Assembly: GCA_965218865.1 (NCBI GenBank)
Contig: CBDCME010000062.1
Coordinates: forward strand, 103,170 to 167,169
DNA from: CBDCME01 sp965218865
GTDB taxonomy: Bacteria; Pseudomonadota; Alphaproteobacteria; JAAXGF01
Length of the DNA stretch: 64,000 nt
Direction of reading: 5' to 3'
The position numbers and the translations under genes were made by a program. Below, in pieces: positions 1-8,226 of this stretch. The notes under the pieces are model-generated. The model was not told the origin of the DNA and searched no databases. It worked only from the letters and a program-made list of their open reading frames with translations. Positions within the stretch are counted from its first letter, which is position 1; every line of letters starts with the position of its first letter.

Positions 1-538
1 AAGGCGTTTTGCCGGGTGCGCCACGGCCCCGCTTACCGCCGCGCCGGGCGCCCCCCAGATAGGCGTCGTCGATCTAGATCCGCTTGCCCTCGCCGCCCAG
101 CGGCTTGTTTTCCTCGCGTTCAAGCATCACCTGCATCAGTTTGTGATGCATCTTCCACGCCGTATTGTAGCTGACCCCGAGCCGGCGCCCCAATTCGAGG
201 CTGGAAATCCCTTTCTTCGACTGGCTGATCAGGTAGAGGGCCTCGAACCATACGATCAGCGCCAGGTGGGTCGCATGAAAGATCGTCCCCGCCGTCAACG
301 ACACCTGGTAATGGCAGCCGCTGCACTGATACAGCCGCCGACTCTTGTGCTCGCTGTAGCGATCACCGGCACAGCGGGGACAAACAAAACCCTTCGGCCA
401 GCGCCAGCCGAATACCACCGCCCGACATTTCTCCTCGCTAAGTTCACGAAACCGCCCCAAACTCAACCCCAACTGAACCGCATTCCTCGACATCGCAAAC
501 CTCCTGAAAAACCACCGAATGTTCACTTTTTGTACCAT
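1..538 (-). pseudogene. IS1595-family transposase, interrupted by an in-frame amber stop
   Basis: The N-terminal part (154 codons, 538 down to 77) has the IS1595-type zinc ribbon (CPRCAGD...YQCSGCHYQ), a helix-turn-helix region and the typical TIFHATHLAL motif. A TAG at 74-76 then stops the frame just before the sequence encoding IDDAYLGG, which holds the first catalytic Asp of the DDE domain. The frame stays open beyond the stop to the window edge. In family members a Glu codon sits here (usual motif KVEIDDAYLGG), so GAG to TAG is the simplest explanation. The identical stop is in the copy at 51727. A full-length enzyme would need readthrough or a helper transposase. Confidence 0.8.
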
Positions 539-570
539 ACCAAATCCGCGGAGGAAAATGCGTAATCAGG
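1..570 (-). mobile_element. IS1595-family insertion sequence, copy 1 (cut by window edge)
   Basis: The sequence is nearly identical, reverse-complemented, to the copy at 51695-52714. The 5' terminus of the element is present here and ends in TGCGTAATCAGG at 559-570. The same 12 bp occur as both termini of the other copy, so they are the terminal inverted repeat. The 3' half lies outside the window. The insertion edge at 570 lies 28 bp from a tRNA-3'-end-like sequence. Confidence 0.85.
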
Positions 571-598
571 AAATTTTTTTGCCCCAAGCAAATAGGCC

Positions 599-626
599 GT
601 GAGTTCGAATCTCACAGCGGTTACCA
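599..626 (+). other. tRNA 3'-end-like remnant (T arm, acceptor strand, CCA)
   Basis: A perfect 5-bp T stem (GTGAG 599-603, CTCAC 611-615) encloses the canonical T loop TTCGAAT. It is followed by seven acceptor-strand bases, a discriminator A and an encoded CCA (624-626). No D arm, anticodon arm or matching 5' acceptor strand is found between the IS1595 end at 570 and position 598. This is either the 3' part of a tRNA gene whose 5' part was removed at the IS edge, or a tRNA-derived attachment-site copy. The acceptor sequence would need A or G opposite T at pair 1-72, which is unusual, so it could be coincidental. Confidence 0.35.
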
Positions 627-732
627 TTTCCACGACTTGCTTATGGTTGTAATGTGCTATTCAATATTGCTTTTGCGATCAAACATGAAAATATTGTTTT
701 GTTAATCCTGAGGGCGACTTTGAGAATAATAA

Positions 733-1014
733 ATGAGCCACACACCAGTTGAAGCCATGCTGCAAACCTTAAAGTTACTTTTACCAGCACTGATCCCTTC
801 GTGGCGTTTCTTTGATACAATTGTTCCGTCACCCCGCATTGAATTTACCTTGCTTAAAACCGCGCAGGATGCATCCGGTAGTTGGCAAGAATTTCGTCCC
901 AGACCGGCACGGCTACCAATGAGCAGCATGCTGAAACGCATGTTCTGGAACCCGCGTTGGAATGAATCACTCTTTCTTATGAGCTGTGCTGAACGGCTCA
1001 TGGAAAACCCTACA
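733..1014 (+). pseudogene. Conserved hypothetical gene, 3' end removed by IS insertion
   Basis: About 94 codons are open from ATG 733 and read as a plausible folded protein (LLPALIPSWRFFDTI, SPRIEFTLL, WQEFRPRPARL, NPRWNESLFLMSCAERLMENPT). The composition is far less biased than the shadow frames. The frame ends 3 bp inside the IS5/IS1182-type element that begins at about 1015, so the natural C-terminus is lost. I think the sequence resembles an uncharacterised alphaproteobacterial family, but I cannot name a function. The ribosome site is weak (GAGAATAATA before ATG). The upstream 627-732 is AT-rich without another gene. Confidence 0.5.
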
Positions 1015-2584
1015 TAGTCGTCCGTGAAGAACCCTGATTTCAAGCTGAAGCGGCGATTGGGTTTGCGGTGGGGTGCGAGATGTCGCTGAGGAGCGCGGCC
1101 AGGATTTGGACAAACAAACGCCTCAGCCATTTGAGGACAAGGCGGTAGTTGTAGCCGGCGCCGGCGAGGATGGCGTTGATCTTGTCGCCGTCGCGGCCTT
1201 TGAGGAAGTTGCGCCCCAGCCTGCCATCGCTCTTGAGATGTCCGATCACGGCCTCGACGGCGGAGCGCCGCCTGAGCTCCTTCTTGATCGTCGGCGTGAT
1301 GCCGCGTTTCTGGCCTGATCTAAAGACGCGGTGTTTGTTGGGGTAATCGTGGCCCTGGTATCCCTTGTCGACATAGATGCGCTCGGCCGATATCCCCGTC
1401 CAGCGTTCCATCTCTTCGATCACCTGCCTCAAGGTGTGGCCATCATAGGGATTGCCGTGGAAGGCCTTGACGTGGGCGACGAACTGGCCGCCGGGGGGGC
1501 GGGAATTGGTCGCCGCCACGGAGACCTTGCAGCCGAACTCGTACGGCTTGTGCGCCTTCCCTTTGCCGATGCATTCGACCTCGGGCGCGTGGAGCGAATA
1601 GACCTTGGGCAAGGGGTCGCGCCGCTTCTGGGTCGACACCCGCTCGGCCAGCCACAAGGGGCGGCGGAAGGTATCCCGTAGGCTCTCCTCCTGGGCCGTC
1701 TTGCGGCGGATGTCGCGGACGGTGCGCCCGAGATAGGTCTTGAGCTTGCGCAGGGCCTTGTTGGCCCGCTTGTGCTGTTTGGCATGGCGGTAGCGGCCTT
1801 GCATGATCAACGCCCTCTTGCCCAGGCGGGTATAGGACTGACGCAGGGCAATGCCGTGCTCCCGTGCCAGTCGCACCAGCCGCTCGCGGGCTCGTTGCAT
1901 CAGTTTGGCGGCGGTCGGAAAGGCAATCGCCTTCTCTTGTACGGTGGTGTCCACCGTCACCCGCTCGAGGTCCTTCTCCCGCAGCGCCCCCACCCGGTGG
2001 GCCACGGCCAGGCTCTCCTGGAATACCTTCTCCAAACCTTCCGGCCCGATCCGGTCCCGCCACCGGGTCATCGACGAGCGCTCCATGGGCAGCTCATGCT
2101 GAAAGTACTCTTCGCCGCAGAAGCACTGGAAGTATGGGTCGTAGACCCAGCGCTCGCAGACCTCCTCATCCGAGAGATCGAACATATGCTTGAGGATGTG
2201 CAGCCCAACCATCAACCGCGTCGGGACCCCCGGCCGACCCTCCTCCGAATACAAGGCTTCATAGGTCTCGTCGAAGAAAGTCCACGCGATCCGGCCCCCC
2301 AACACCACCAACTCGTGGCGCAGGTTGATGATGTTTTCGAACCGCGAGCGGAACAGGTCCTCTATTCCCGATGACACCTTGCGCGATGGCTTCATCACAG
2401 TTCTCCAATCCCAATCGACGGGAGCAGAGAATCACGTTCCGCAACGGAAGGGAATCCCCAAAATCAATTATTTCAAATCACAAGCTTTTCAGGCCCAAAA
2501 CCCGTTTTCTTGCAAATCCGATTACTTCGCCAAACCGAAAGAGCTACCAACATCAGCCGCTTACGCGTTCTTCACGGGCGACTA
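1015..2584 (-). mobile_element. IS5/IS1182-type insertion sequence, copy A (complete)
   Basis: The 1566-bp core (1017-2582) matches the 30833-32398 copy in length and sequence. The ends are inverted: GTCGTCCGTGAAGAAC at the left and the complement of GTCGCCCGTGAAGAAC at the right, each flanked by TA. The flanks TACA-TA and TA-TGTA are mirror images, so the pre-insertion site was a 10-bp palindrome with TA duplicated at its centre. The copy is complete with an intact transposase. It ends the gene at 733 and lies just upstream of a dead outer-membrane gene. Confidence 0.9.
1040..2398 (-). CDS. IS5/IS1182-type transposase, intact (DUF772 + DDE)
   Basis: The 452-residue protein has an InsH-type N-terminal domain (residues about 20-110; LMVGLHILKHMFDLSDEEVCERW, YFQCFCGEEYFQHELP). 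A DDE nuclease core follows: VTVDTTVQEKAI with the first Asp near residue 149, the second Asp in IYVDKGYQGHD, and the Glu in RRSAVEAVIGHLKSDGRLGRN. It cuts and joins the ends of its own element. The frame is identical to the 31017-32375 copy except for a Thr/Pro change after SLRD. I am unsure whether it is filed as IS5 or IS1182 in reference collections, since this ~450-residue type has been placed in both. Confidence 0.9.
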   Translation of the reverse strand: MMKPSRKVSSGIEDLFRSRFENIINLRHELVVLGGRIAWTFFDETYEALYSEEGRPGVPTRLMVGLHILKHMFDLSDEEVCERWVYDPYFQCFCGEEYFQHELPMERSSMTRWRDRIGPEGLEKVFQESLAVAHRVGALREKDLERVTVDTTVQEKAIAFPTAAKLMQRARERLVRLAREHGIALRQSYTRLGKRALIMQGRYRHAKQHKRANKALRKLKTYLGRTVRDIRRKTAQEESLRDTFRRPLWLAERVSTQKRRDPLPKVYSLHAPEVECIGKGKAHKPYEFGCKVSVAATNSRPPGGQFVAHVKAFHGNPYDGHTLRQVIEEMERWTGISAERIYVDKGYQGHDYPNKHRVFRSGQKRGITPTIKKELRRRSAVEAVIGHLKSDGRLGRNFLKGRDGDKINAILAGAGYNYRLVLKWLRRLFVQILAALLSDISHPTANPIAASA

Positions 2585-2615
2585 TGTATGCCATGCGTAG
2601 TACGGGGAGGGATGG

Positions 2616-3242
2616 ATGCTATGCGATCGACATTTTTCATACATATGGGTCGTCGTTCTGATCGGTTCCGCGTCACTTTCACTAGCTGACGAGGGACCCT
2701 ACGTCAAGGGACAAGCGGGGGGCGATGCCCTCTCCGATTCGGATCTCGACAGCGGCGACACCGAGGCTGAATTCGCACCCGGCTACAATTTGTCCGGGGC
2801 GCTGGGATATCGTTGGGGCAAGTTCCGCCTCGAGGGTGAACTCGGCTACGTGGAATACGAAATCGACGAGGTCGATTTCGTGGGTCTTTGAGGCGGCGCC
2901 GACGGCGCCGTCAGTTCGCTGGCCATCATGCTCAACGCCGTCAGGGATTTCTCGCTCGTATCACCTTGGCACTTCCAACTCGGCGGCGGCGTCGGCGGGG
3001 CCTTGATCGCCATCAACGACGCTCAGGTCCTAGGCATCGACGTCGCCGATGACGAGGACGTCGCCTTCGCCTACCAAAACGGCGCCGGCCTCAAATATCG
3101 CCTCTCGGGGTCCGCGTCCCTGTCCCTGGACTACCGCTATTTCGCCGCTCTCGATCCAAGGTTGCGGGACTCCACCGGCACCAACTTCGCCGCCGATTAC
3201 GACCGCCACGATATCCGCCTCGGCGCGAGATTCGAATTCTGA
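2616..3242 (+). pseudogene. Outer-membrane beta-barrel protein with in-frame TGA
   Basis: One frame runs from 2616 to 3242 and is broken only by TGA at 2889-2891. Before it are a hydrophobic export segment (WVVVLIGSASLSLA) and a mature part rich in alternating strands (FRLEGELGYVEYEID). After it come strands typical of an OmpA-like/porin-type barrel (LKYRL, ASLSLDYRYF) and a terminal RLGARFEF with the C-terminal Phe used by the BAM machinery. The signal peptide start is also odd. ATG 2621 gives a better n-region (MRSTFF) but is in another frame, joined through a run of five T, so a one-base slip there is a second possible lesion. The product would sit in the outer membrane if functional. Confidence 0.7.
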
Positions 3243-3510
3243 CCACCGCCCGCGAGCCCTCGCATTACCGTGGCGGCGACGTTTTCGAGATCGCCGCCCT
3301 ACCACCAGCCAGGCAAGACCCAAAATCTTTCTGGAAGCGGAGTTTCGGCCACCGAACCTCCAGCGCGCCGAGTTTTGGAAAACTCTTGTTTGACCGAAAA
3401 TCAGTTATCGAAAGCCTTAATGGACGATTCCACCGAATAGCCCGATTTCCCCTCCGACTGGTCGGAAATGCCGACCTGATCTGGCAAGTGCGTCTGGTAA
3501 TAATATTCGA
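3243..3510. other. No gene seen
   Basis: This lies between the barrel pseudogene and the next supported gene. Short open stretches exist, but none has a ribosome site or protein-like composition. I see no strong hairpin or repeat. Confidence 0.5.
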
Positions 3511-3894
3511 TCATCCAAGCTTATCCCGGAAAGCCGTCTCGACTCTGTCGATAAGTCCTTTCATCGCATCTGATCTGATGGTGTCGCCTTTTTTCTCGTA
3601 ATCCGCATAGCGATTGGTCATCGACCTATAGATTCGGTTGACATAATGGGCCGAGTTAGGCTTCGGAACAAAGCTCGCGCCCGCAGCGATACTCACCGCC
3701 AGGAACGTTCCTGCCACAATTCCGAATTCACTCCAACCAAATCCAAAGAGGGCGTAAAGGAAAAGGGCGATAATCGATGCCCAAGTCAGCAAAGTCACAT
3801 TTGTGCCTGATGGTGGGGTAATTGCGTCCTGATATCCCGTCTCTGTCGCGCCAGAGCTAATTCTCAGGCCCATAGTCTTGCTTGCGTTCGCCAA
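3511..3894 (-). CDS. Small two-helix membrane protein, unknown function
   Basis: The 127-residue frame starts at ATG 3894. After a polar N-terminus there are two adjacent hydrophobic segments, about residues 33-55 (LLTWASIIALFLYALFGFGW) and 57-77 (FGIVAGTFLAVSIAAGASFV). A charged soluble tail follows (RYADYEKKGDTIRSDAMKGLIDRVETAFRDKLG). This is the layout of a small inner-membrane protein with a helical tail. GC is lower than in neighbouring host genes and no ribosome site is obvious, so it may be acquired DNA. I do not recognise the family. Confidence 0.5.
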   Translation of the reverse strand: MANASKTMGLRISSGATETGYQDAITPPSGTNVTLLTWASIIALFLYALFGFGWSEFGIVAGTFLAVSIAAGASFVPKPNSAHYVNRIYRSMTNRYADYEKKGDTIRSDAMKGLIDRVETAFRDKLG

Positions 3895-4105
3895 TCCGAG
3901 TTGCTACCGAAAAAGAATGCCAAGCACTCCGGCAACGATGTATAAAAGGTATTCTATTATTCCCCTACCAGATTCATCAATATTCTTCGCCCAAGATGCG
4001 CGTAATATGAACGTTTGTTCTGATCATAAAGCGAATCGAGAGTGGTGACAAACAGGTTCTTTAACTTGCCCCCATTTCTGCTCCTCGGATCGGCCACTGC
4101 ACTTA
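3895..4105. other. Short IS-flanking interval, no supported gene
   Basis: This 211-bp AT-richer stretch lies between the membrane protein start and IS630 copy A. An open minus-strand frame runs from the IS into it (to 3957) and could be the tail of a gene cut by the IS. The peptide has no recognisable feature. Confidence 0.4.
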
Positions 4106-4117
4106 TACCAACCGCCC

Positions 4118-4723
4118 TTAACATTGCCTTGTGCGAGCCCACGCTCTGAGGCCGATGGACATGATCTTCCAAGGTTGGTCGGTCAGGTTGTTCCAGGCTT
4201 GGCAAGAGGCCTCGACGATGGCTTCATAGGAGTCGAAGACACGATTGGAGAGCCAGTTCTGGCGGAGGTATTGCCAGACATTTTCGGCGGGATTGAGCTC
4301 CGGGGACTTGGGTGGCAAAGGCACGAGGGAGATGTTCTCCGGGATGCCGAGTTTGGCAGTGGTGTGCCATGCGGCTTGGTCGAGCAGCACGACGGCATGG
4401 GCGTTTGGGGCAACGGCCCGGCTGATTTCCTCGAGATGCAGGTCCATGGCTTCAGTATTGGCGCGCGGCATGACCAGCGCCGCGCCCTCACCGCGCTCGG
4501 GGCAGATGGCGCCGAAGAGATACGCCGAAGAGGTCCGTAGGTCCTTGACCTGGCGCGGGCGCGATCCCTTTGGGGCCCACTGGCGCACCAGGCTGTTCTT
4601 CTGGCCGACGCGCATTTCATCTTGAAACCAAACCTCGATGGGCGTGTCCGGTGGCTGTGCCGCTACGATTTTCGCCAAGTGTTCGGGAAAACTTTTTTTT
4701 AAATTCCTCCTGTGCCCGCGCAT
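4118..4723 (-). CDS. IS630 transposase, orfB part (DDE domain)
   Basis: This carries the DDE_3-type nuclease: first Asp in VWFQDEMRVGQ, second in AVVLLDQAAWHT, and the Glu in PPKSPELNPAENVWQYLR. Its own ATG (4723) overlaps the end of orfA. The biologically meaningful product is more likely the fusion made by -1 slippage at A-AAA-AAG (about 4690-4697), which joins orfA ...EEFKK to orfB SFPEHLAK. Frameshift-controlled expression is established for several IS630 elements. All three catalytic positions are intact. Confidence 0.85.
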   Translation of the reverse strand: MRGHRRNLKKSFPEHLAKIVAAQPPDTPIEVWFQDEMRVGQKNSLVRQWAPKGSRPRQVKDLRTSSAYLFGAICPERGEGAALVMPRANTEAMDLHLEEISRAVAPNAHAVVLLDQAAWHTTAKLGIPENISLVPLPPKSPELNPAENVWQYLRQNWLSNRVFDSYEAIVEASCQAWNNLTDQPWKIMSIGLRAWARTRQC

Positions 4724-5192
4724 CCTGGCCGACGTGGCGCGGGCGCGCGGAAATATGCGAGAACCCGAGCGCGGCCAGCAGCTTGCCGACGCTCCGCTCG
4801 TGATAGTCCACGCCGAAGCGCGTTCGGATCAGTTGCTTGAGATCGATGCAGCGCCAGCGCACGACCCCATCCCGTTCGGGATCGGGACCGGCCTCGATAG
4901 CCCGCGAAAGCGCCGCCATTTGCGACGGCGTCAACCGACGCAACGCCCCGTTCGGCTTGCGGTCGATCAGACCGGCCGGACCTCCCGCGTTGAACCGGTG
5001 AACCCAGTCCCGCAACGTCTGCCGATCCATGCCGCCAATACCCGCCGCGCACGCTCGATCCATCCCATCGTAGATGGCCGCCATCGACAAAAGCCGTCGC
5101 GCCTGGTTCCCATCATCGCTCCGTGCCGCAAGAACACGGACTCTTTCAGCATCAAAGTCGTTTCGCAAAGGAATCGTTGGCATTGAACACAC
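4617..5192 (-). CDS. IS630 transposase, orfA part (helix-turn-helix)
   Basis: This is the 191-residue N-terminal part of the transposase. A winged/homeodomain-like DNA-binding region (RRLLSMAAIYDGMDRACAA, QTLRDWVHRFNAGG) is followed by a linker. The frame overlaps orfB by about 107 bp. The A8 run at its distal part allows a -1 shift into orfB. Without the shift, the product ends in an unrelated tail (SRTLGENRSG...). ATG 5192 has an AGGGAG site just upstream on the minus strand. Confidence 0.85.
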   Translation of the reverse strand: MCSMPTIPLRNDFDAERVRVLAARSDDGNQARRLLSMAAIYDGMDRACAAGIGGMDRQTLRDWVHRFNAGGPAGLIDRKPNGALRRLTPSQMAALSRAIEAGPDPERDGVVRWRCIDLKQLIRTRFGVDYHERSVGKLLAALGFSHISARPRHVGQDARAQEEFKKKFSRTLGENRSGTATGHAHRGLVSR

Positions 5193-5285
5193 TCCCTTGT
5201 TGCCAACAACCTTGAATCACACAAAACCTGGCGTGTAAACCTTTGCGCGAGTCAAACTCGCGGGCGGTTGGTATTAGGTGCGAAT

Positions 5286-6104
5286 TAGTCGTCCGTGAAG
5301 AACCCTGATTTCAAGCTGAAGCGGCGATTGGGTTTGCGGTGGGGTGCGAGATGTCGCTGAGGAGCGCGGCCAGGATTTGGACAAACAAACGCCTCAGCCA
5401 TTTGAGGACAAGGCGGTAGTTGTAGCCGGCGCCGGCGAGGATGGCGTTGATCTTGTCGCCGTCGCGGCCTTTGAGGAAGTTGCGCCCCAGCCTGCCATCG
5501 CTCTTGAGATGTCCGATCACGGCCTCGACGGCGGAGCGCCGCCTGAGCTCCTTCTTGATCGTCGGCGTGATGCCGCGTTTCTGGCCTGATCTAAAGACGC
5601 GGTGTTTGTTGGGGTAATCGTGGCCCTGGTATCCCTTGTCGACATAGATGCGCTCGGCCGATATCCCCGTCCAGCGTTCCATCTCTTCGATCACCTGCCT
5701 CAAGGTGTGGCCATCATAGGGATTGCCGTGGAAGGCCTTGACGTGGGCGACGAACTGGCCGCCGGGGGGGCGGGAATTGGTCGCCGCCACGGAGACCTTG
5801 CAGCCGAACTCGTACGGCTTGTGCGCCTTCCCTTTGCCGATGCATTCGACCTCGGGCGCGTGGAGCGAATAGACCTTGGGCAAGGGGTCGCGCCGCTTCT
5901 GGGTCGACACCCGCTCGGCCAGCCACAAGGGGCGGCGGAAGGTATCCCGTAGGCTCTCCTCCTGGGCCGTCTTGCGGCGGATGTCGCGGACGGTGCGCCC
6001 GAGATAGGTCTTGAGCTTGCGCAGGGCCTTGTTGGCCCGCTTGTGCTGTTTGGCATGGCGGTAGCGGCCTTGCATGATCAACGCCCTCTTGCCCAGGCGG
6101 GTAT
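5286..6104 (-). mobile_element. IS5/IS1182-type insertion sequence, copy B, 5'-truncated
   Basis: The sequence is identical to copy A from its TAGTCG end (5286) through most of the transposase. Identity stops at 6104, inside codons for RQSY. The element's other end and the transposase N-terminus are missing. The open frame 5311-6144 is therefore a chimera starting in the adjacent GFA gene. The element has only one end and no flanking duplication can be defined. Confidence 0.85.
5311..6104 (-). pseudogene. IS5/IS1182-type transposase fragment
   Basis: This retains the C-terminal ~265 residues: the second Asp (VDKGYQGHD) and the Glu (EAVIGHLKSDG). It lacks the InsH-like N-terminal domain and the first catalytic Asp (VDTTVQ), so it cannot be an active transposase. 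The final nucleotides and stop match copy A exactly, suggesting recent loss. Confidence 0.8.
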
Positions 6105-6447
6105 GCGGTCCGATACGAAGTCTGCGCCGATCCGTTGGATTCAAAGATATGTCATTGCGGAGTCTGCCAAAAGCTGCACGGTGCTCCCATGCAGTGGGCA
6201 GCGATATTCCACAAACACGACGTCAGAATCCTGGCAGGGATGAATCACCTCTTTTTCTACAACCGCGAGCTCGATAAGCCTGAGAGAATTCTTCCTTGCA
6301 AGGTGAGTTGTGCCCTGTGCGGCACTCCCATCGCGGATGAAGGACGCCGTATGTGGCTCGCGTTTCCATCGCTCTTCAATTTTGGAATCCCGCCTAAGGT
6401 TCCTGAAACCTTCAAGCCGACCTGTCACATCTTCTATCGCATGCGGA

Positions 6448-7910
6448 GGCAATGTCCCGGCTGATGTTGAAAAAGTGAGGTAGGCGTCATTCGCCTGGAA
6501 CCGTTAGGCTCTGGGTGTTGAATCCATCAAGGAGAACGACGCCATGACCAAGACTACACGGAACAGCCGCCTTTCGAAACTGTTGGAGATCCCGCTTCCG
6601 CTGTTGCCGCCGGCCTTGCCGGAGGCTTTTGATGATCTGCGCATGAGCGTGGATCGCTTTTGCCTGTTGGCCGGGGTGGAGACCCTGGGCGAGATGCTGG
6701 ACGAGGATAGCGAGGTGCTCTGCGGAGCGCGCCACGCCCGCACGGCCGAGCGGCAGGGCCATCGCTGGGGGACAACCCAGAGCGAGATTGCCTATCACGG
6801 GGGCAAGGTGAAGCTGACGCGCCCGCGGGTGCGCGATCTTGGGGGCAAGGAGATGAGCTTGCCGAGCTGGGAGTTGCTCTCGGACCCGGCGCTTTTGCAG
6901 TCCTGGGCGATGAACATCATGCTGCTTACGGTTTCGACCCGCAAGTACGCGCGCGCCGTGCGCCTGCCCGGCGAGGCCAGCGGCGACTTGCCGGCACGCG
7001 CGGGCGATGCGACCTCGAAGTCCGCGGTCTCGCGGCGCTTCGTGGCCATGACGCGCAAGAAGCTGAAGGCCTTCCTGGCCAGCGACCTTTCGGATCTCGA
7101 TCTCCTGGTCATCCAGATCGACGGGCTGCACGTCGGCGATCACGTGTTGCTGGCAGCTATTGGCATCGACGGCGCGGGCGAGAAGCATGTTCTAGGCCTG
7201 GCCGAAGGTGCCACGGAGAATGCCGCCACGGTGCAGGCGCTGCTCGACAACCTGACCGCCCGCGGCCTCGACCCGGAAGTGCCCCGGCTCTTCATCGTCG
7301 ACGGCGCCAAGGCGCTCTCCAAGGCGATCAAGCGGACCTTCGGGCCGGTGGCCGCCCTCCAGCGCTGCCAGGTCCACAAGGGCCGCAACATCATCGAGCG
7401 CCTCGACGAAAGCCTTCATGCCGGCGTCAAGAAGGCGCTCAGGCAAGCCTGGGACCAAGACGATGCCGAGAAAGCCGAACGCCTCATGAAGAACCTGGCG
7501 CGCCGCCTGGAGACCGAGGCCCCCGGCGTTTCGGCTTCCATCCTGGAGGGCCTGGATGAGATCCTCACCGTGATCCGCTTGGGCCTGCCGCCCAAGCTCA
7601 GGCGCTCCTTGGCCTGCACCAACGCCATCGAGAATGCCTTGGGAACGGTCAGGATGGTGCAGCACAATGTCAAGCGCTGGCGCAACGCCGAGATGGCCTT
7701 GCAATGGACCGCCGCCGGCCTCCTGGAAGCCCAAAAGACCTTCCGTCGCCTCAAGGCCTACCGGCAACTCCCCATCCTCAGAGCTGCCCTCGAGGATCAC
7801 GTGAAAAAGGCAAAAGCGAAAAGCGCCATTGAAACCATCAAAGAGGCCGCCTAGCCTCGAAGCCCAACCATGCCTGCCTCGCCTTTTTCAACAGAGCATG
7901 GGACATCGCC
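6448..7910 (+). mobile_element. IS256-family insertion sequence, copy A
   Basis: The ends are GGCAATGTCCC (6448) and the complement of GGCGATGTCCC (ending 7910), with TGTTGAAAAAG continuing the inverted repeat. Direct flanks CATGCGGA (6440-6447) and CATGTGGA (7911-7918) match at 7 of 8 bases, an 8-bp target duplication typical of the family. Removing the element and one flank restores the GFA reading frame. Confidence 0.9.
6544..7854 (+). CDS. IS256-family (mutator-type) transposase, intact
   Basis: The 436-residue transposase has the MULE/IS256 nuclease core. The first Asp is in LLVIQIDGLHVGDHVLLAAIG, the second in FIVDGAKALSKAI followed by the RCQVHKGRNI motif, and the Glu is in ACTNAIENALGTVR. 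GGAG precedes the ATG at 6544. The last 20 residues (LEDHVKKAKAKSAIETIKEAA) are intact here but lost by frameshift in copy B at 53003. Confidence 0.92.
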   Translation: MTKTTRNSRLSKLLEIPLPLLPPALPEAFDDLRMSVDRFCLLAGVETLGEMLDEDSEVLCGARHARTAERQGHRWGTTQSEIAYHGGKVKLTRPRVRDLGGKEMSLPSWELLSDPALLQSWAMNIMLLTVSTRKYARAVRLPGEASGDLPARAGDATSKSAVSRRFVAMTRKKLKAFLASDLSDLDLLVIQIDGLHVGDHVLLAAIGIDGAGEKHVLGLAEGATENAATVQALLDNLTARGLDPEVPRLFIVDGAKALSKAIKRTFGPVAALQRCQVHKGRNIIERLDESLHAGVKKALRQAWDQDDAEKAERLMKNLARRLETEAPGVSASILEGLDEILTVIRLGLPPKLRRSLACTNAIENALGTVRMVQHNVKRWRNAEMALQWTAAGLLEAQKTFRRLKAYRQLPILRAALEDHVKKAKAKSAIETIKEAA

Positions 7911-8003
7911 CATGTGGATGATCGATTTGAACGATGATCTGCCCAAGTGGTTGGGCCATAAGAAACTGTCGGTCCTGTTGTAATCGGGCGTTCTTTTCGT
8001 CTG

Positions 8004-8140
8004 ACAGTCTATTAGAAAACTCGCGGCACCGGCCCTCTCCCCCTCCCGGCCACCCATATCAGCAACCTCTCGTGGGTGGCCGGGAGAGGGAGAGGGACAG
8101 ACGCAAAAAATGCGCGGGCGCGCATTTTCGAACGGACACT
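8004..8140 (+). repeat. Double-hairpin repeat, copy 1
   Basis: This belongs to a repeated family. The left end ACAGTCT...GAAAACTCGCGGC is followed by a long GC-rich palindrome (CTCTCCCCCTCCCGGCCACC and its complement around a loop reading ATATCAGCAACCTCTCG). A second hairpin (AAAAATGCGCG...CGCGCATTTT) is followed by the right end TTCGAACGGACACT. This copy has several stem mismatches and a diverged left end (TATTAGAAAAC). It lies in the gap between the GFA remnant and the REC-GGDEF gene. Confidence 0.85.
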
Positions 8141-8226
8141 GATTCGCCTCGTCCCGAGTTGGGAAGGGCACCGCCCGCCGGACACGAGGGCCGCGGTGAC
8201 ACGGCCTCTCCGCCAACGCCCGGGCG

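Larger units (their letters stand above)
4106..5273 (-). mobile_element. IS630-family insertion sequence, copy A
   Basis: The ends are TACCAACCGCCC at 4106 and its complement ending at 5273, with TA at each outer edge, the usual IS630 target duplication. The length of 1168 bp equals copy B (48151-49318). It holds two overlapping frames (orfA 4617-5192, orfB 4118-4723) joined by a slippery A run. It abuts the truncated IS5/IS1182 copy B, only 12 bp away. Confidence 0.9.
6105..7983 (+). pseudogene. GFA/CENP-V-domain gene, truncated at 5' and split by IS256
   Basis: The first fragment (6105-6447) encodes AVRYEVCADPLDSKICHCGVCQKLHGAP in frame and then CALCGTPIADEGRRMWLAFPS. These are zinc-binding Cys patterns of the glutathione-dependent formaldehyde-activating (GFA) fold. 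The second fragment (7911-7983) continues exactly across the IS256 after removing one 8-bp target copy: CHIFYRM + WMIDLNDDLPKWLGHKK and a TAA at 7981. The N-terminus, normally with a first CHCGAV motif, was lost where the IS5/IS1182 fragment begins. The gene is therefore dead by two independent insertions. The original substrate is unknown. Confidence 0.8.

Noticed and set aside
3386..3601. 71-codon plus frame near 3.4 kb
   Set aside because: It overlaps the better-supported minus-strand membrane gene and lacks a ribosome site.
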